NCBI GenBank assembly: GCA_008704415.1
Contig: VXIS01000192.1
Span: forward strand, 1-64,000
Direction: 5' to 3'
From: Sphaerosporella brunnea
Lineage: Eukaryota > Ascomycota > Pezizomycetes > Pezizales > Pyronemataceae
Length of the DNA: 64,000 bases
The translations under genes and the position numbers were made by a program. Below, in pieces: positions 47,853 to 60,100 of the stretch (its first letter is position 1; each line of letters opens with the position of its first letter). The notes beneath the pieces are model-generated. The model did not search any database, was not told where the DNA came from, and was given only the letters and a program-made list of their open reading frames with translations.

Positions 47853-48955
47853 ATGGCGAAGAAATCCATCCTCAGCACGCCACTGCACGGCCTCTATATC
47901 CCCGCCGGTCTGCTCGTTCTCGGTGCCGCGATCATCGACACGAACTACGTGCCGTACGCGATTGGGGCTGCTCTCGTACTGGGTGGATTGAAGGTCTATC
48001 GTGGCAGTAAGTGACATGCCCGTCCGTGCGTTGATATATCCCCGCGAAGCTAATTGCAATATATCTGTAGCCGCCACCAAGGTGCTCAAGCCCGATGAGT
48101 TCCAGGAGTTTGAGCTGGCGGATAAAACTGTCATCTCGCACAACGTCGCTATGTGAGTATTGCATCTGCGGGGGGACCAGCACATCGCTGTAGATCCATG
48201 GCTGACATCTCTTGGCTATTATCTAGCTACAAGTTCGCCCTGCCTCGACCAAACGACATCCTCGGACTCCCCATCGGCCAGCATGTCTCGATCGCCGCCA
48301 ACATCGACGGCAAGGAAATCGTTCGCTCGTACACTCCCACTTCGTCCGACAAGGACTTCGGACACTTCAACCTCCTGATCAAGTCGTACCCCACCGGTAA
48401 CATCTCTAAGTACGTCGCCAACCTGAAGATTGGCCAGACCATCCGCGTCCGTGGACCCAAGGGTCAGTTCGTGTACACCCCTAACATGGTTCGTGCCTTC
48501 GCCATGATTGCCGGAGGAACCGGAATCACGCCCATGCTCCAGATCGTGCGCGCCATCACCGACGACCCCGAGGACAAGACCCAGGTTGATTTGATCTTTG
48601 CCAACGTCAATCAGGAGGACATCCTGTTGAAGGAGGACTTGGACGAGCTTGCTGAGAAGCACCCCAAATTCCGTGTCCACTACGTGCTGAACAACCCTCC
48701 CGAGGGCTGGAAGGGAGGTGTCGGCTTCGTCACCGCCGAAATGATCAAGGTATTCTGCTCACATTCCCGTGCCTTGCCCGCAATTGTGCTGACACAGCAT
48801 TCCAGGAATGGTGCCCTGCCCCCGCGAAGGACGTCAAGGTCCTCATCTGCGGTCCTCCCCCCATGGTCAGCGCGATGAAGAAGGCCACCACCGCGCTCGG
48901 GTTCGAGCCGGCCAAGCCTGTGTCCAAGCTCGACCACCAGGTGTTCTGCTTCTAA
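47853..48955 (+). CDS. CBR1: NADH-cytochrome b5 reductase
   Basis: Membrane-bound FAD enzyme transferring electrons from NADH to cytochrome b5 for sterol and fatty-acid desaturation and related ER/mitochondrial outer-membrane reactions. Exons 47853-48006, 48071-48152, 48227-48749 and 48806-48955 give 302 residues; all junctions keep phase. An N-terminal hydrophobic segment (about residues 14-50) anchors the protein. The FAD motif RSYTPTS is at residues 112-118, GPKGQF near 155, the NADH-binding GGTGITP at 175-181 and CGPPPM at 268-273. The ending FCF fits the family. The length is standard for fungal CBR1. It is followed by an unrelated same-strand carrier gene. Confidence 0.95.
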
Positions 48956-49586
48956 AAGAATGCGAGGGGGGGTTTTTTTTTTGATAATATATCTCGTAGA
49001 TCGTGTTGTTTCATTGCGAACAGTGGCAAGTTGATTTCGTAGAATAATGGCGCAATTTTTTCCCCCCATTGCGCGGTGTTTGTCTGTTTCTTCTCTCCTG
49101 TACCATAGGAGTATCGTGGCATGATTGCTTGCATCGTACTCTAGAAATCGCTCGTAGAAAGCATTATTATCTCTACGACTCCAGCTGCAGGCGGGGCCGC
49201 AGTGGAAGGTTGAATCGATAGATCGCAGTGTTTTGGTTGGTCCAGGCCCGTTGGGCTCAGCTGCTGTTGAGCGCTCTGCCGATCTGCGGGTTGTTTGCGG
49301 GAAGGGAACCTCGGCTGATTGATTGATTTGATTCGATTATTTTTGGAGGAGGCGCCTGCTGCGTTCTCCTGTGCTGGCTGGGGGTGACGTGGGGACCCGC
49401 CATCCTGCGCCTCTCCATTTTTATTTTCTTCTCTCCGCCGCCGCTTGGATTCCTTCGCTTTTCAACGACAGACAGATCTACCCGACGACGGTGTCTCTGG
49501 ATCTGGGGTTGATTAACTCCTTCGCTTCGCCTGCACCCGTAACCACGGAACGACCGTGAGCCGAAAGCTCCACCACCACCATCACG
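48956..49586. other. Intergenic, CBR1 to carrier gene
   Basis: About 630 bp with no gene seen. It includes a T-rich CBR1 3' flank and GATT repeats near 49315-49340. Confidence 0.6.
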
Positions 49587-52385
49587 ATGGTGCGCTACAA
49601 CAACGACCTCGACGAGTACGAGAGCCACTACTACAGCAGCGTCGAAACGTCCGACAATGCTGGTGGTGGGCACGAGCGGCAGTAAGTGTTTTTTCCCCCT
49701 AACGGCCCTCATCTCCTGTCACTCCGACTGAAATTGTAATAAGCTCTCGCCGTGGCGGCAGCGGCAGCGGCGCGCGTTCGCACACATCGATGACGAGCGC
49801 GGAAGAGCACTTCTTCCGCAAAGAAGATCTTCCGACGGCGGGGCACGCGCTCAGCGGGGCGCTCAGCAGTGCGCTCGGAAACCTACTGATTTATCCCCTC
49901 AACACCGTTTCCACGCGATTAAAAGTCCAGCGGCACGCGATGGCGCTGCGGTTCGAGCGCGAGGAGATACTGCGGCGGAAGGGCGGCCAGAAGGAGAAGG
50001 AGAAGGAGAAGCGGAAGCACCGCGCGTCGTCGCCGTCAAGCTCCAGTAGCAGCAGCGATGATGAAGTCAAGGGCATCTTCAATGTCTCCAAGGGCGAGGA
50101 GCAGAGATATAAGATGTTCAAGACTGAGACCAAGGAAGGGACTGTTATCGAGACTTGGGAACATGAGTATGAGAGTAATGATGAGGAACTCTATGAGAGC
50201 CATTTTGATGCTTTCAGGAAGATCTATGAGAGGGAGGGTATTGCCGGGTTTTATCATGGTGCTGGTTGGGATACCGCGGGACATGTCGTCAACGGGTTTT
50301 GGTATTTTATGGCTTGTGAGTTTGCATGTCCCAGTGGTAGTGGTGGTGGTGCTGTTTTGAGGGGGAGTGCTGATGATGCGCGCAGACACTGCTCTCAGGA
50401 AACAGCGATTGTACATTCTTGGACATCGCACCAAGACGGCATTGCCGGTGATGGAAGAACTCACCCTCGGCATTGCGGCAGCGGCGCTATCGGGACTTGC
50501 TTCAGCACCCTTTAGCAACATTGTCACTCGGAAGCAGACTCACGCCATTCTGTACCCTGGCGCCAAACACCCGAGTTTCGCTGACATCTTCCACGACATC
50601 ATGCGTGAGAAGGGTATCACCGGGTTCTGGTCCGGATATGCGGCTTCGCTGTTGCTCACATTTAATCCCAGCATCACCTTCTTGCTGTATGAAGCTGTAA
50701 AGCCGCACGCTGTGCTGCACAAGGGCGCAGACTTGGACAAGTTCGATATTTTCATGCTTGCCGCTGCGTGCAAAGCTGCAGCCACCACCTTGATGTACCC
50801 CTTGAACATCGTCAGGATTCGCTCACAGATGGAAGATGGCTCGGAAGAGTGGGAGGGTATGATTGAGGCCACGACCTCCACGAAGGGGATCCATATATCC
50901 AAGGGCAAACACCATAGTAAAGGATCGAGTTCGCAGTACAGGCGCACAATCCGACAGGCCAGTGGCATCGTTGAAATGATGTCGGAGATTGTGAAGCGTG
51001 AAGGCTTCGGTGCGCTCTATGTCGGCCTTGGGGGTACACTGTTCAAGGGATTCTTTACTCACGGTAATTATTGTCGACCTTCCTGGGGTTACTCTCACTG
51101 ACAGCAATCTGTAGGCGTGAACATGATGATAAAAGAGCAAGTTCATCGTTTCGTCCTGAGACTGTACTTCTTCGTATTAGACGCCTACAACCACAGCGAG
51201 TACGGCTCCTTCCGGGAGAAGGTGCTCGGCGAGACGCTGCATGGGGCGAACAAAGTCAGCCATGCTGTAGAATCTGGCAGACGCAGAATCGACTCCGCGA
51301 AAGAGGGGGTACGCCATGTGGGGGAGGGCGTGCGGCATGTGGGAGAAGGGGTTCGCCACGCAGGCGAGAGAGTGTTAGAGAAGGTCCATCTCGGCCACAA
51401 CAATCATAGCCACCATAATCACAGCCACAGCCAACACAGCCATCGGGACGAGCATAAGCATGAACACCGTGCTTCCTCACGCGAACGCATGATCGAAGGC
51501 CGCCGCGAAGAGGATCGTGTTCGCGGCTGGACCGAGGAAGAGATGTTCGAAGAGCGCTTTGTAGCCCCTCGTGAGCGCGAACGGGAGCGTGATCGAGTTG
51601 AGCGCACCACTATCCGAGAGGAATACATCACCACCGGCGGAGCCCCTAGGCGTAACGATGGCACGTTCCGTGACGAGCGTATCCGCGAGGAGCGCATCAC
51701 AGGCTCGGGCGAGCGCGAGGCCTCATTTCGCGAAGACAGGATCCGCGAAGAACGCATTACCGGTGAACGCGAGGCCTCGCGTCATCGCCACGCCGCCGCC
51801 GCCGCCGCAGAACACAGCCGCACTGCCGTCATCACAAAGACGCAGCAGCAACAACAGCAGAGCAAGATGAATCAATCCACGGCTGTCGCTCTCAGCACCG
51901 GCTCCCTTGTCGGCTCCCCTCCGGTGCCGCTGGCGAAGTCGATGGAGAAGGTTGCGGTGTGGCGCAACAAGGTGGCCGAGGAAACGGCTATGGCTGCTGC
52001 TGCCGCTGCGGCGGTGAACAATAATGATAACGCCCGAGTGACGACTAAACACGACGTTTTCGAGGGACCGCACGGCGAGAGAATCGACCGCACAATCACC
52101 ACGAGAGACACAACGATCGATCACCGCCGCCCCCCGCCAATCCATCGCCGCGTCATGGCGAGCAGGGACCACTCGCAGGCTAGCGGCCAGACTTACCGCA
52201 GCGCAGCGGGGAACACGGGCCGCACATCGTTGATGGTGCACCCGCCGTCGTCGGTGCGGGACCGCATCATCGGCCAGCGAGAGGATTGGGCCGATGACTC
52301 GCGTAGAAGGATGATGGGTGGTGGGGATGTCGGGGTCAATGGTGAGGTCAGGAGGAGTATTGAGGGGAAGTCTTCGTGGAAATAG
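49587..52385 (+). CDS. SLC25-type carrier with long charged C-terminal tail
   Basis: Four exons (49587-49681, 49744-50315, 50386-51063, 51115-52385) give 871 residues in phase. Three carrier repeats are visible, with PLNTVSTRLK, PFSNIVTRKQ and PLNIVRIRSQ at the signature positions. In each, the usual acidic third residue is Asn or Ser, so the matrix salt-bridge network is altered. Repeats 1 and 2 are separated by a Lys/Ser-rich insert. The pattern (YPL.TVSTR) is closest to peroxisomal PMP47/SLC25A17-like carriers, but the substrate and organelle are uncertain. The last ~400 residues are unusual: VRHVGEG repeats, a His-rich block, FREDRIREERITGE repeats, a poly-Gln run and a disordered basic tail. 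It is far longer than a typical ~300-residue carrier. Confidence 0.82.
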
Positions 52386-52764
52386 CCTCCCCCCCCCCCC
52401 CCACTTTTCCTTTTGATTTTGTTGCATTTTTGGGATCTTTTCTTTGGGATGTAGTAATTGATGGTCGGGTTGTGGGTTGTGTTGCAGGTTGCGAGGATAC
52501 CATTTTGTTGCGCGAGATTTTGGCAAAAATGAATGCTTTTTGTATACCTAGGTAGGTACTCTAGTATAAGCAATGACTTTACTTCCCATGTTGTTTTTGT
52601 TGGGAGTTGGAATGAACATCCATTCAAGTGCTGCACTGTGAAGTTGTTTAACTTTGCTTCCAGAGAAAACACCATTATGAGCTGCAGTGGTGGTGGTGGT
52701 GGTGGTGGTGGTGGTGGTGGTGGTGGTGGTGGTGGTGGTGGTGGTGGTATGTAGCATCCGATGA
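52386..52764. other. Carrier 3' flank with GGT microsatellite
   Basis: Contains a C14 run directly after the carrier stop and the (GGT)n tract at 52687-52748. No gene. Confidence 0.6.
52687..52748. repeat. (GGT)n microsatellite, about 20 units
   Basis: An uninterrupted 62-bp GGT run just left of the first LINE 3' tail of the cluster. Confidence 0.95.
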
Positions 52765-53020
52765 TTTTTTGTTTTAATCACATTGTATTCGGCTGCTTGC
52801 GGCCATGACATATGTAAGAGAAGAGACTATGCTACACCTTAGGCCTAAGCCTACTGTTGGTGCCTGTGGCCCTTCTAAGGAAAAGCGGCAAAGGAAAGAG
52901 GAATGTGAAAGAGTGAATCGAAAACCCAAGGCCTCTTCCAACCCTTCAGTGAAAGTAGTCCTTATACCGACTTGACGTGCTCCCTCCCCAACCTACCCAC
53001 TACCATGTGCATTCCTCCGT
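52765..53020 (-). mobile_element. 5'-truncated LINE, 3' UTR only
   Basis: A minus-strand insertion with its A-rich tail at 52765-52779, followed by the family 3'-UTR block (CGGCTGCTTGCGGCCATGACA). It is flanked by TCCGATGA at 52757-52764 and 53021-53028. The 8-bp match is shorter than the other LINE duplications here, so the right border is less sure. No coding sequence remains. Confidence 0.6.
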
Positions 53021-53069
53021 CCGATGAACGCCATGCAGCAGTTACTTCAGCAAAATACTCTAGAGTAGA

Positions 53070-53967
53070 TTTTTTTTTTTTGTTTTAATATTGTATTAGG
53101 CCGCTTGCGGCCATGACATATATACGGGTGGAAGCAATGCTACCCCTCCTACTGTGGGGCCTGCGCTTCCAAAGGAAAAGTGACCAAGGATTGTTTTAAT
53201 TGTTTTAATCATATTGTATTCGGCCGCTTGCGGCCATGACATATATAGAAGAGAAGAGACGATGCTACACCTTAGGTCGGAGCCTACTGTTGGTGCCTGC
53301 GGCCCTTCTAAGGAAATAGAGACAAGGAAATCGCACCGAGTGTGTATGAGTCGCACCAAGGAGATCCGTAATAAGGGGAGAGCACTTAGGGAAAGGACAA
53401 AGGAGAGACCATTTCAATACATCATGCAGCCCCGCTGGGCCATGTCGCCACTTTGGTAGAGCCTAGGAAATCCAACACCGCTTCCGTGCACCTATCGTCG
53501 GCCAGCAGCGCAGTGGTCGTTGCTGTTGGCCATCGCTTTTGTCCACCGTCCTTCGTCGCCTCCTTCACTGCCTTCCAGAGGACTCTCTGCTCCTTCTTCC
53601 ACCTCTTGCAGAATTTGAAAAGGTGGTCTCGGAAAGTGACCAAGGAGAATCGCACTAGATATAAATGCACACTAAGGAAACTCGTGACCAAAAAAACATA
53701 AGGAAGGAGAGAGTCAGGAAACAATTTTTAGGCCTTAACCGGCCGGCCACATTCCAACTTTGGTGCTGTCTAGGAAAGCCATCACCGCCTCCGTACAGCG
53801 TTCGTCAGACAACAGGACCTTAATGGATGTATTTGTCCTCCATGTCTTTTGCCAGTCCGTTGTAGCAGCCTCTACGGCCTTCCACAACACGGCCTGCCTG
53901 CTCTTTGCCCCAACGAACGCAGAACTTAAACAGGTGTTCACTTGTCTGGACTGGTTTGCCTGAGCAG
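53070..53967 (-). mobile_element. 5'-truncated LINE with 13-bp TSD, interrupted by another LINE
   Basis: Minus strand, flanked by ACTCTAGAGTAGA at 53057-53069 and 53968-53980. It begins with a poly(A) tail (T12 on the plus strand) and the family 3' UTR at 53082-53176. After the inserted element it resumes at 53647 with the rest of its 3' UTR and an ORF2 C-terminal frame (53735-53941: CTEAVMAFLDSTKVGMW). The 5' end is truncated inside that frame. Confidence 0.85.
53191..53632 (-). mobile_element. 5'-truncated LINE nested in 53070-53967
   Basis: A 442-bp minus-strand insertion flanked by the 14-bp duplication AAAGTGACCAAGGA (53177-53190 and 53633-53646). The tail reads ATTAAAAC repeated. The coding part starts exactly at RDHLFKFCKRW and runs to the ORF2 end near 53422 (CTEAVLDFLGSTKV), without in-frame stops in that stretch. 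It is apparently the youngest insertion of the cluster. Confidence 0.88.
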
Positions 53968-53980
53968 ACTCTAGAGTAGA

Positions 53981-54114
53981 ATGGGCAATTATTTTATGTA
54001 GTTAGACCTAGATCGCATTCTTCGACATCACAATATGACCGAGCGTGAAGAAAACAGTTCATTATCTCTAACACTATGAATCCCGGACCGCAACAAAAGA
54101 CAAAACAATCCTTT
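53981..54114. other. Short intergenic before midasin 3' end
   Basis: About 130 bp, A/T-rich. It probably holds the MDN1 3' flank on the minus strand. Confidence 0.4.
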
Positions 54115-57100
54115 TTACGCCCCGGCCTCAACACTCTCCACGAACCACTGTCTCAACGCCCCAGCGAGGACACTGGGCAACTCCCTAACATCGCTAACGA
54201 CGAGATAATACCCGAATGGGAAGGAGTCGAGGTACCTCTCGCTCCGGATCTCTCCATCCACAAACTGTATGCGATTGAGTTGGAGGATAGAGTTCTCGCG
54301 GACGCTATCGACGACAACGAAGACGATCATGACGCGCTGCTCCTGGGCACGCCTGACGAGGCGCCGCAGTGTGTCGTGCTCCTCGCAGACGCCATCGGAA
54401 ATGATGATCTCCAACTGCCACAGCTCCGTGGGGGAGGCGGCGGCCTGTGAGCGTGCGGTCGAAAACAGGGACAGCGAAGTCTCGACGAGACGGCGGATGT
54501 CGGTTTTTTGCTGCGCAAAAGTGAAACGGGAGAAGGCTTCTACTCCAGAGTCCGAGGTGAAGGGCTTGTCGAATGGGTGCACCACGTGTGTGTGCTCTCC
54601 GAACGAGAGCACTGAGATCTGGCCGACCTCCAGCGAAGACAGCGCTTTAGCGACTAGGGCTACGGTTTCCAGCGCCAAATCCGACGACGCACCCTCGGCC
54701 ATCGATTTAGAGTCATCGACCGCGAGGATGACCTGGTACTGCCGTTTGCTGGGCTTTGCACGGCGCATCCAGATCTTGTCCTTCTTGTACGAGGAGGCGA
54801 TGTACGGGATGATCCGACGCATGTTGAGTCGTTTTCCGGTGCGGAAGTCGCCGCGCATTTTCGTGGCCTGAGTAGGCTCAAGGATCAGACGGAGCTGCTC
54901 GCAGAGTCCGGCAGAGAGAGTTCGAGTGGCAGATTCGTAGCGTTGCCAGAGCTCGCGGGCTTCTGAGTGAGGTCTGCTGAGGAGAGCGTCGGAGGGAGCA
55001 ACAATCTCAGCGTCAAGGTCAACTGGCTCTTCCGCGGCGTCATCGATTTCCATCTTGTCTTCACTTTGAGCCTGGCGTTCGCGATGGGAGCCGTCCATGC
55101 GCTCTCCTATCATGGCACCCGCTCGAGAAGCCTGGTCTTCGGTCTCTTCACCTGCCTTGGCGCCATCATGCTCGATCGGTTCGGCTGGCTTTTCGGCCTC
55201 AGCCTTTTTGGCCTCGTCGTCGTCCTCAAAGGCCTCCTGGAGCTCTTTGACGCCCGAATCGATTGCCATGGAGTCGTCCAGACCATGAGCTTGTTCTTCC
55301 GTGGCTGCTCCGAGGGCCTGAGTGTCTGCCTCAGTCTCCTCGTTAGGAAGATGCTCGAACTCTGGATCGGCAATTTCCTATAAATCGTCAGCATGTCATT
55401 GATCGTAACTCTGTGAATTAATATCTCTCACCATATTATCAAGCTGAGGCCGGTCTTTATCCTCCTCGCTGGCATCCAGAATTTGCTTCCGCTGGCGATG
55501 CCACATTTCAAGGATATCTCCAACCTTTCGGAACGACTGCTCCTCTTCGGATGGCTCCTCCTGAGGCTTCTGCTGCTCCTGTGCAGGATCGGTGTCCAGT
55601 GCCGAAGCCGCACCAACCTCCTGGTTCTGCGTTGTGGACTCGTTCGTTTCGGTTCCCTGGCCTTGCTGAGGATCATCGGTTTTGGACTCTTCGCCGCTCT
55701 CCTGCTGCGCAAAAGCCTGATCAGCCTTTTCCTGGTTATCAGAGCCACCCTGGACACCCTGGAGCTCGCTGGGAGCGGTCTCATCTGATTCTTTGGCGGT
55801 GTCCTCTGGTTTCTGCGTAAGCATGTTGTCGTCCTGGTCCTCGGGCTTGGGCTCCTCCGGATTTTCGGCATCGTCTTGCGCACCATCGCCCTGCTCTTCG
55901 CCCATGTCCTCATCCTCATCCTCTCCTATCTTCTCCTCTGGCGCACCGAGTTCTGGTTCCTCGGGTGCATCAAGCTCGGGGTACTTCTCTTCCTCGCCCT
56001 TGCCTTCGTCCTTCTCGGGTTCGTTGTCGGGTAGGTCGTCAAGTGCATCTTCCATATCCTCATCGCCACCGTCTTTCTCATCCTCACTCTCCCCGTCTCC
56101 GTCGAGCTGCATCTCCTCTGGCAGATCAAGTGTGTCAACCTCTGGCACATGCTCATCCATCCCCTCTGTCTCCTGCTGGCGCACGTCATCTTCCTGTTCC
56201 GCGCCGCCCTCGTCCTCACTTCCGTCTTCGTCCTCTTCACCTTGATCACCCTGCTCCCCTGTCTCCCCCTGCTTCTGTTTTTGCTCCTCCTCTTTCTTCG
56301 CCTCCAACTCATCACTCTTGTTCTGCTTTCCCTTCCCAGTGTCACCCTCCTTTTCTTTATCGTCGTCATCCGCTTTCTCATCCCACATCTTCTCATCTAC
56401 TGCCGTGGGATCCAGATCATCCACGTCTCCTGTCTCCTCCTCCATGTCTTCGTCCTCGCCTTCCTCATCATTCTCCTTCTCCTCATCACCCTCCTTCTGC
56501 TCCTTATCTCCCATTTCACCCTCCATTCCCTCCTCACCCATATCCACAGCATCCTCCTCATCTTCGATCTCCTTCTCGCGTTGCTCTTTATCCTTCTCCT
56601 GAGCTAGCTCCGAAATATCCTCGTCATCCTTGATGTCCTTGCTGATATCCTCCGCGCCCTCTCCCTCTCCAAGCCCCGTTCCAGCCTCCAGCTTGCCATC
56701 GCTCTGGCCCCCCTGATCTCCCTGCTCCGCTGGCTCGCAGAAGCCCTTCGCCAACAGCGTCGCGGCGGTAGTGCAGAGCACATAGCTCGCCTTTGAAAGT
56801 GCGCGGTGGGCGGTAGCAACTTGCTGCAGCGCGCGCTGGCAGGTGTTGACATACTCCTGGACGACAGGAAGATAAGACGCAAACACAGCCTTGACGCCCC
56901 TGAATTCCGGCTGCAGCTGCGACGCCTGCGTTATCACGCCCGACATCTTATGCGTCACGCTGCGCATATAGAGAGCCTTGAGACTAGATGCAGCCGCGAA
57001 TTGGTAAGTGAGCAGCCAGCCAGCATCGGAAGCCGCGTTCGGGTAGGCCGCCTGCGCTTCCTTGAGTTTTTGCAGGGAGACAAAGATCGAGTCAGAAAGT

Positions 57101-60100
57101 GTCTGCAGGGACTCATCGAGTTCCTGCACCGTAGCCGTAGCAGTAGCAGTAGATTGGCCCAGCGGCAATGACGCGGCGGTGGAAACCCACCCCAGCAGCG
57201 GCGCAAAGGCGTAGCGGATTTCAGCATGCTGCGAAAGCAGCCCCGTAACCCGGGTCTGGATATCATCCAGGAATGCCACCGCCTCTTCCACGAGGATCTT
57301 GGTGGACCCTTTCCAGATGCAACCGTGCACCAATTTTTCCTGTCCCAGCTTGCCAGCGAGTTCCGTGGCGCGTTGCGTCCATTCCGTGAGCGCCCGCTCC
57401 AGCACCGGCTCCACTGCCGCAGCTTCAAACTCCGCACGAACCCGCAGCAGATCCATGGTGAATTCCAAAAGCTTCGGTAGCCAGCGTAGCTTCCTGAGTG
57501 CGTCTGCAAAGCTTGCGGGTGCCGCGCGATGCAAAGGAGCCGTCGGTTCAGTCACATCCGCCAGTTCTCGGTACTCCTCCATGCAGCGGTGTGTCTTCTC
57601 CAGATCCTGCAGAGCGGACGATAATGAAGCGCGCTGTTGCAAGTTGATAGAAAGCAAGTGCTCCATGAAGCCTGTAACCCTGGCCGTATCGTTCCCTTGC
57701 AAATCCGGCGAAGTCTCCTTGATGCCACGCACCTTCATCAGTGCCTCGAGGACCCTAACAAAGTAGTGCTGGACACCATCCACATTTACGACTCCCGTAG
57801 CAGCAGCAGCATCCAAAGAAGCAGCGGAAGCGATGATGCGTTCCAGACTGTCCTGCTTCTGCAGCTGCGCCCGACTAAGGTTAGATTTGAGGCCCATTTG
57901 CCGCAGCTCCTTGAGAGCATCCGTAAAAGCTTTGCGTTTGCGTGTCTTGAGGTGCTTGACGACGTCTTTGACATCCGCACTCAATGTGGCCGGGGTTTCT
58001 GCCTGCAATTCTTTGACTGTGGTAATGATGGAGGTAGAGAAGCGCTCCAGGAAGTGAGCAACGTCTAGTTTGCTCTCTGGGACCTTTGAGACGCGCTGCA
58101 TCATTCCCAATGCACCGGGGAGATCGCGGAGACGCGGGGGACGCGCTTCCCAGGCTTTGACATTGTCCTCGTAGACTTTCTGGACGAGGGCTGTGTCGAT
58201 GTCTGTCTTGCCTAGGGAGACTGCGGCACTAGACACAGCAGCTTTATCTTCGTTCGACATGCCGGCGGAAATAACACCCATGGCGGAAGTGTTCAGCAAC
58301 TGACGATACTTGCGTACTACCTTGTACAGCTTGTGATGGGAGCGCTTAGCACTCTCACGGAGGGCAACAATGTTGGTGTCCTTCCAGCTAGCGAGCAGAA
58401 CCACATCCGCAACAGCCTTCTCGACCGTTTTCCGTTCCCTCTTGAGGGCCTCCTTCGCTGCGGACTCGTACTGCGCATAGTAAAGAATGAACGCGCGCAG
58501 CGAGTCGCGCACGAGTTCCATCTCAACAAAGTCCACGCAGAGGCGAGAAACATGCAGCTCAAACACGCGGATCAGTTGCAGGCGGTGCGGGAACTGTCCC
58601 AACGAGGAGGAAGTGACAAATTCGACCAGACTGGCCACAAGCTGCTGCACATGTTTCTTCAGGTCCTCGGCGAGCAGTTCCAGCGGGTTGGCGATGACGC
58701 TCTCGTACACGAAGAACCACCACGACAGTGCAAGCTCCTTCTGCTTCTCGTCCTCCAAATCGAACAAGCGCGGCCATGTGGTCAGCTCTAGCCTGCGCCA
58801 GCTGATTATCAGCTGTGTCAGAGCATCGTAGTGTTCAGCTGCCGAATACTCGCGGCTGGCAACGCTCTGCCATTCATTCAGGATGCTATGAATTTTCTCC
58901 ACCTTGGACAGGAATTTCGCCACCGGTGTCGCAGCAGGGAACAAGAATAGGCCCTGGCAGGCCTCGACGGCATCCTGAAGGGTCACGTTTTCGGGCCACA
59001 TCTCCAGCAGTCCGGACATACGCTTATGGATCTTCTTGACGATGGAGACCACATGGTGCGCTTGGGCGAGGTTCTCGTCGTTGTAGAAGTCATATTTCTT
59101 GGTCAGGTTCTGCGCACCGCTGACCCAGGATGTAGTGTCTTTGAGGGACAGGAAGATGGCCGGCAAGAACTCTTCGATCTTTTCGGGGGAGAACGTGGAC
59201 GTGTTGTCACCGGCTGCTTTCATCCACACGGATGCACCCTCGCGGATCAGAACAGAGAGACTGTCGGTGGAGGCAGTCAACAGAGCACTCTGAACCTGGG
59301 CCAGGCGTATAGCTGTCTGCTTGTGATCTGATAGTTTGGGTTCCTTGTTCTCTTCGGCCGTATCATCGCCCTGATAGTCTGGAAACATCTGCTTGAACTC
59401 CTGCTCATCGTGATCTTCGGTTTCGCCGCGGTACTGGTAAGTACGGCTTTCGGCGATAGCCTTCTCCTTCTCCTCCTCGGTCTCCGCTTTCCACTTCTTG
59501 AACAGCCGCTGGAAGATGGAATGGATCTTCTCTCTAGTGGATGAATCCAGGTTCTCGTATCCCTCAGTCGTGCTACGGGCAGCATACTGGCGCAGCCAGA
59601 GCATTTGTGCTTCTTGCTCCACCTTGGGCGGCATCTGCGGCAGCTCAGCAGCGCTTTCATGTGGAGCCAGGAAAGATTTTGTGCCCTCGGCACCCAAGGA
59701 TGTCTCTGGGGTCATTGCAGCAAGCGACAAGCCAAGCTTGAGGTAGTAAAGGAATCCAACCACAGGATCAGTCATATCCTTGTACACGGGATGGCCCATT
59801 TCGAGTCTCTCCACGAGCTGCGAAAGGTTTGTCTGGAACAGAGCCGCCTGCTGCTCATAGTTCTCGGAGCGCCGCAGGATCGAGTCGAGGAGGCGATGGT
59901 GCGGTTCGCTGTCCACGACTACGCGAAGGACGTTGGACAGGTCGCCTTGCAGGCTAGACATCTCGGATTTCACGGGTCGAGCAATCAACGAGTTCGGCGG
60001 TTCCTCACCCAGGCCAATCAGGCGATTTTGAAGAGTCTGCACACGCTGACTCGAGGTCTGCCCGGTGAAGTGAAGCTCGAAGAGCTTTTCGGCCTCGATC

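Noticed and set aside
55428..56633. Long ORFs on both strands opposite or beside the midasin acidic region
   Set aside because: Low-complexity Asp/Glu codons leave the other frames open as Ser/Pro/Leu-rich shadows; only the midasin frame has domain support.
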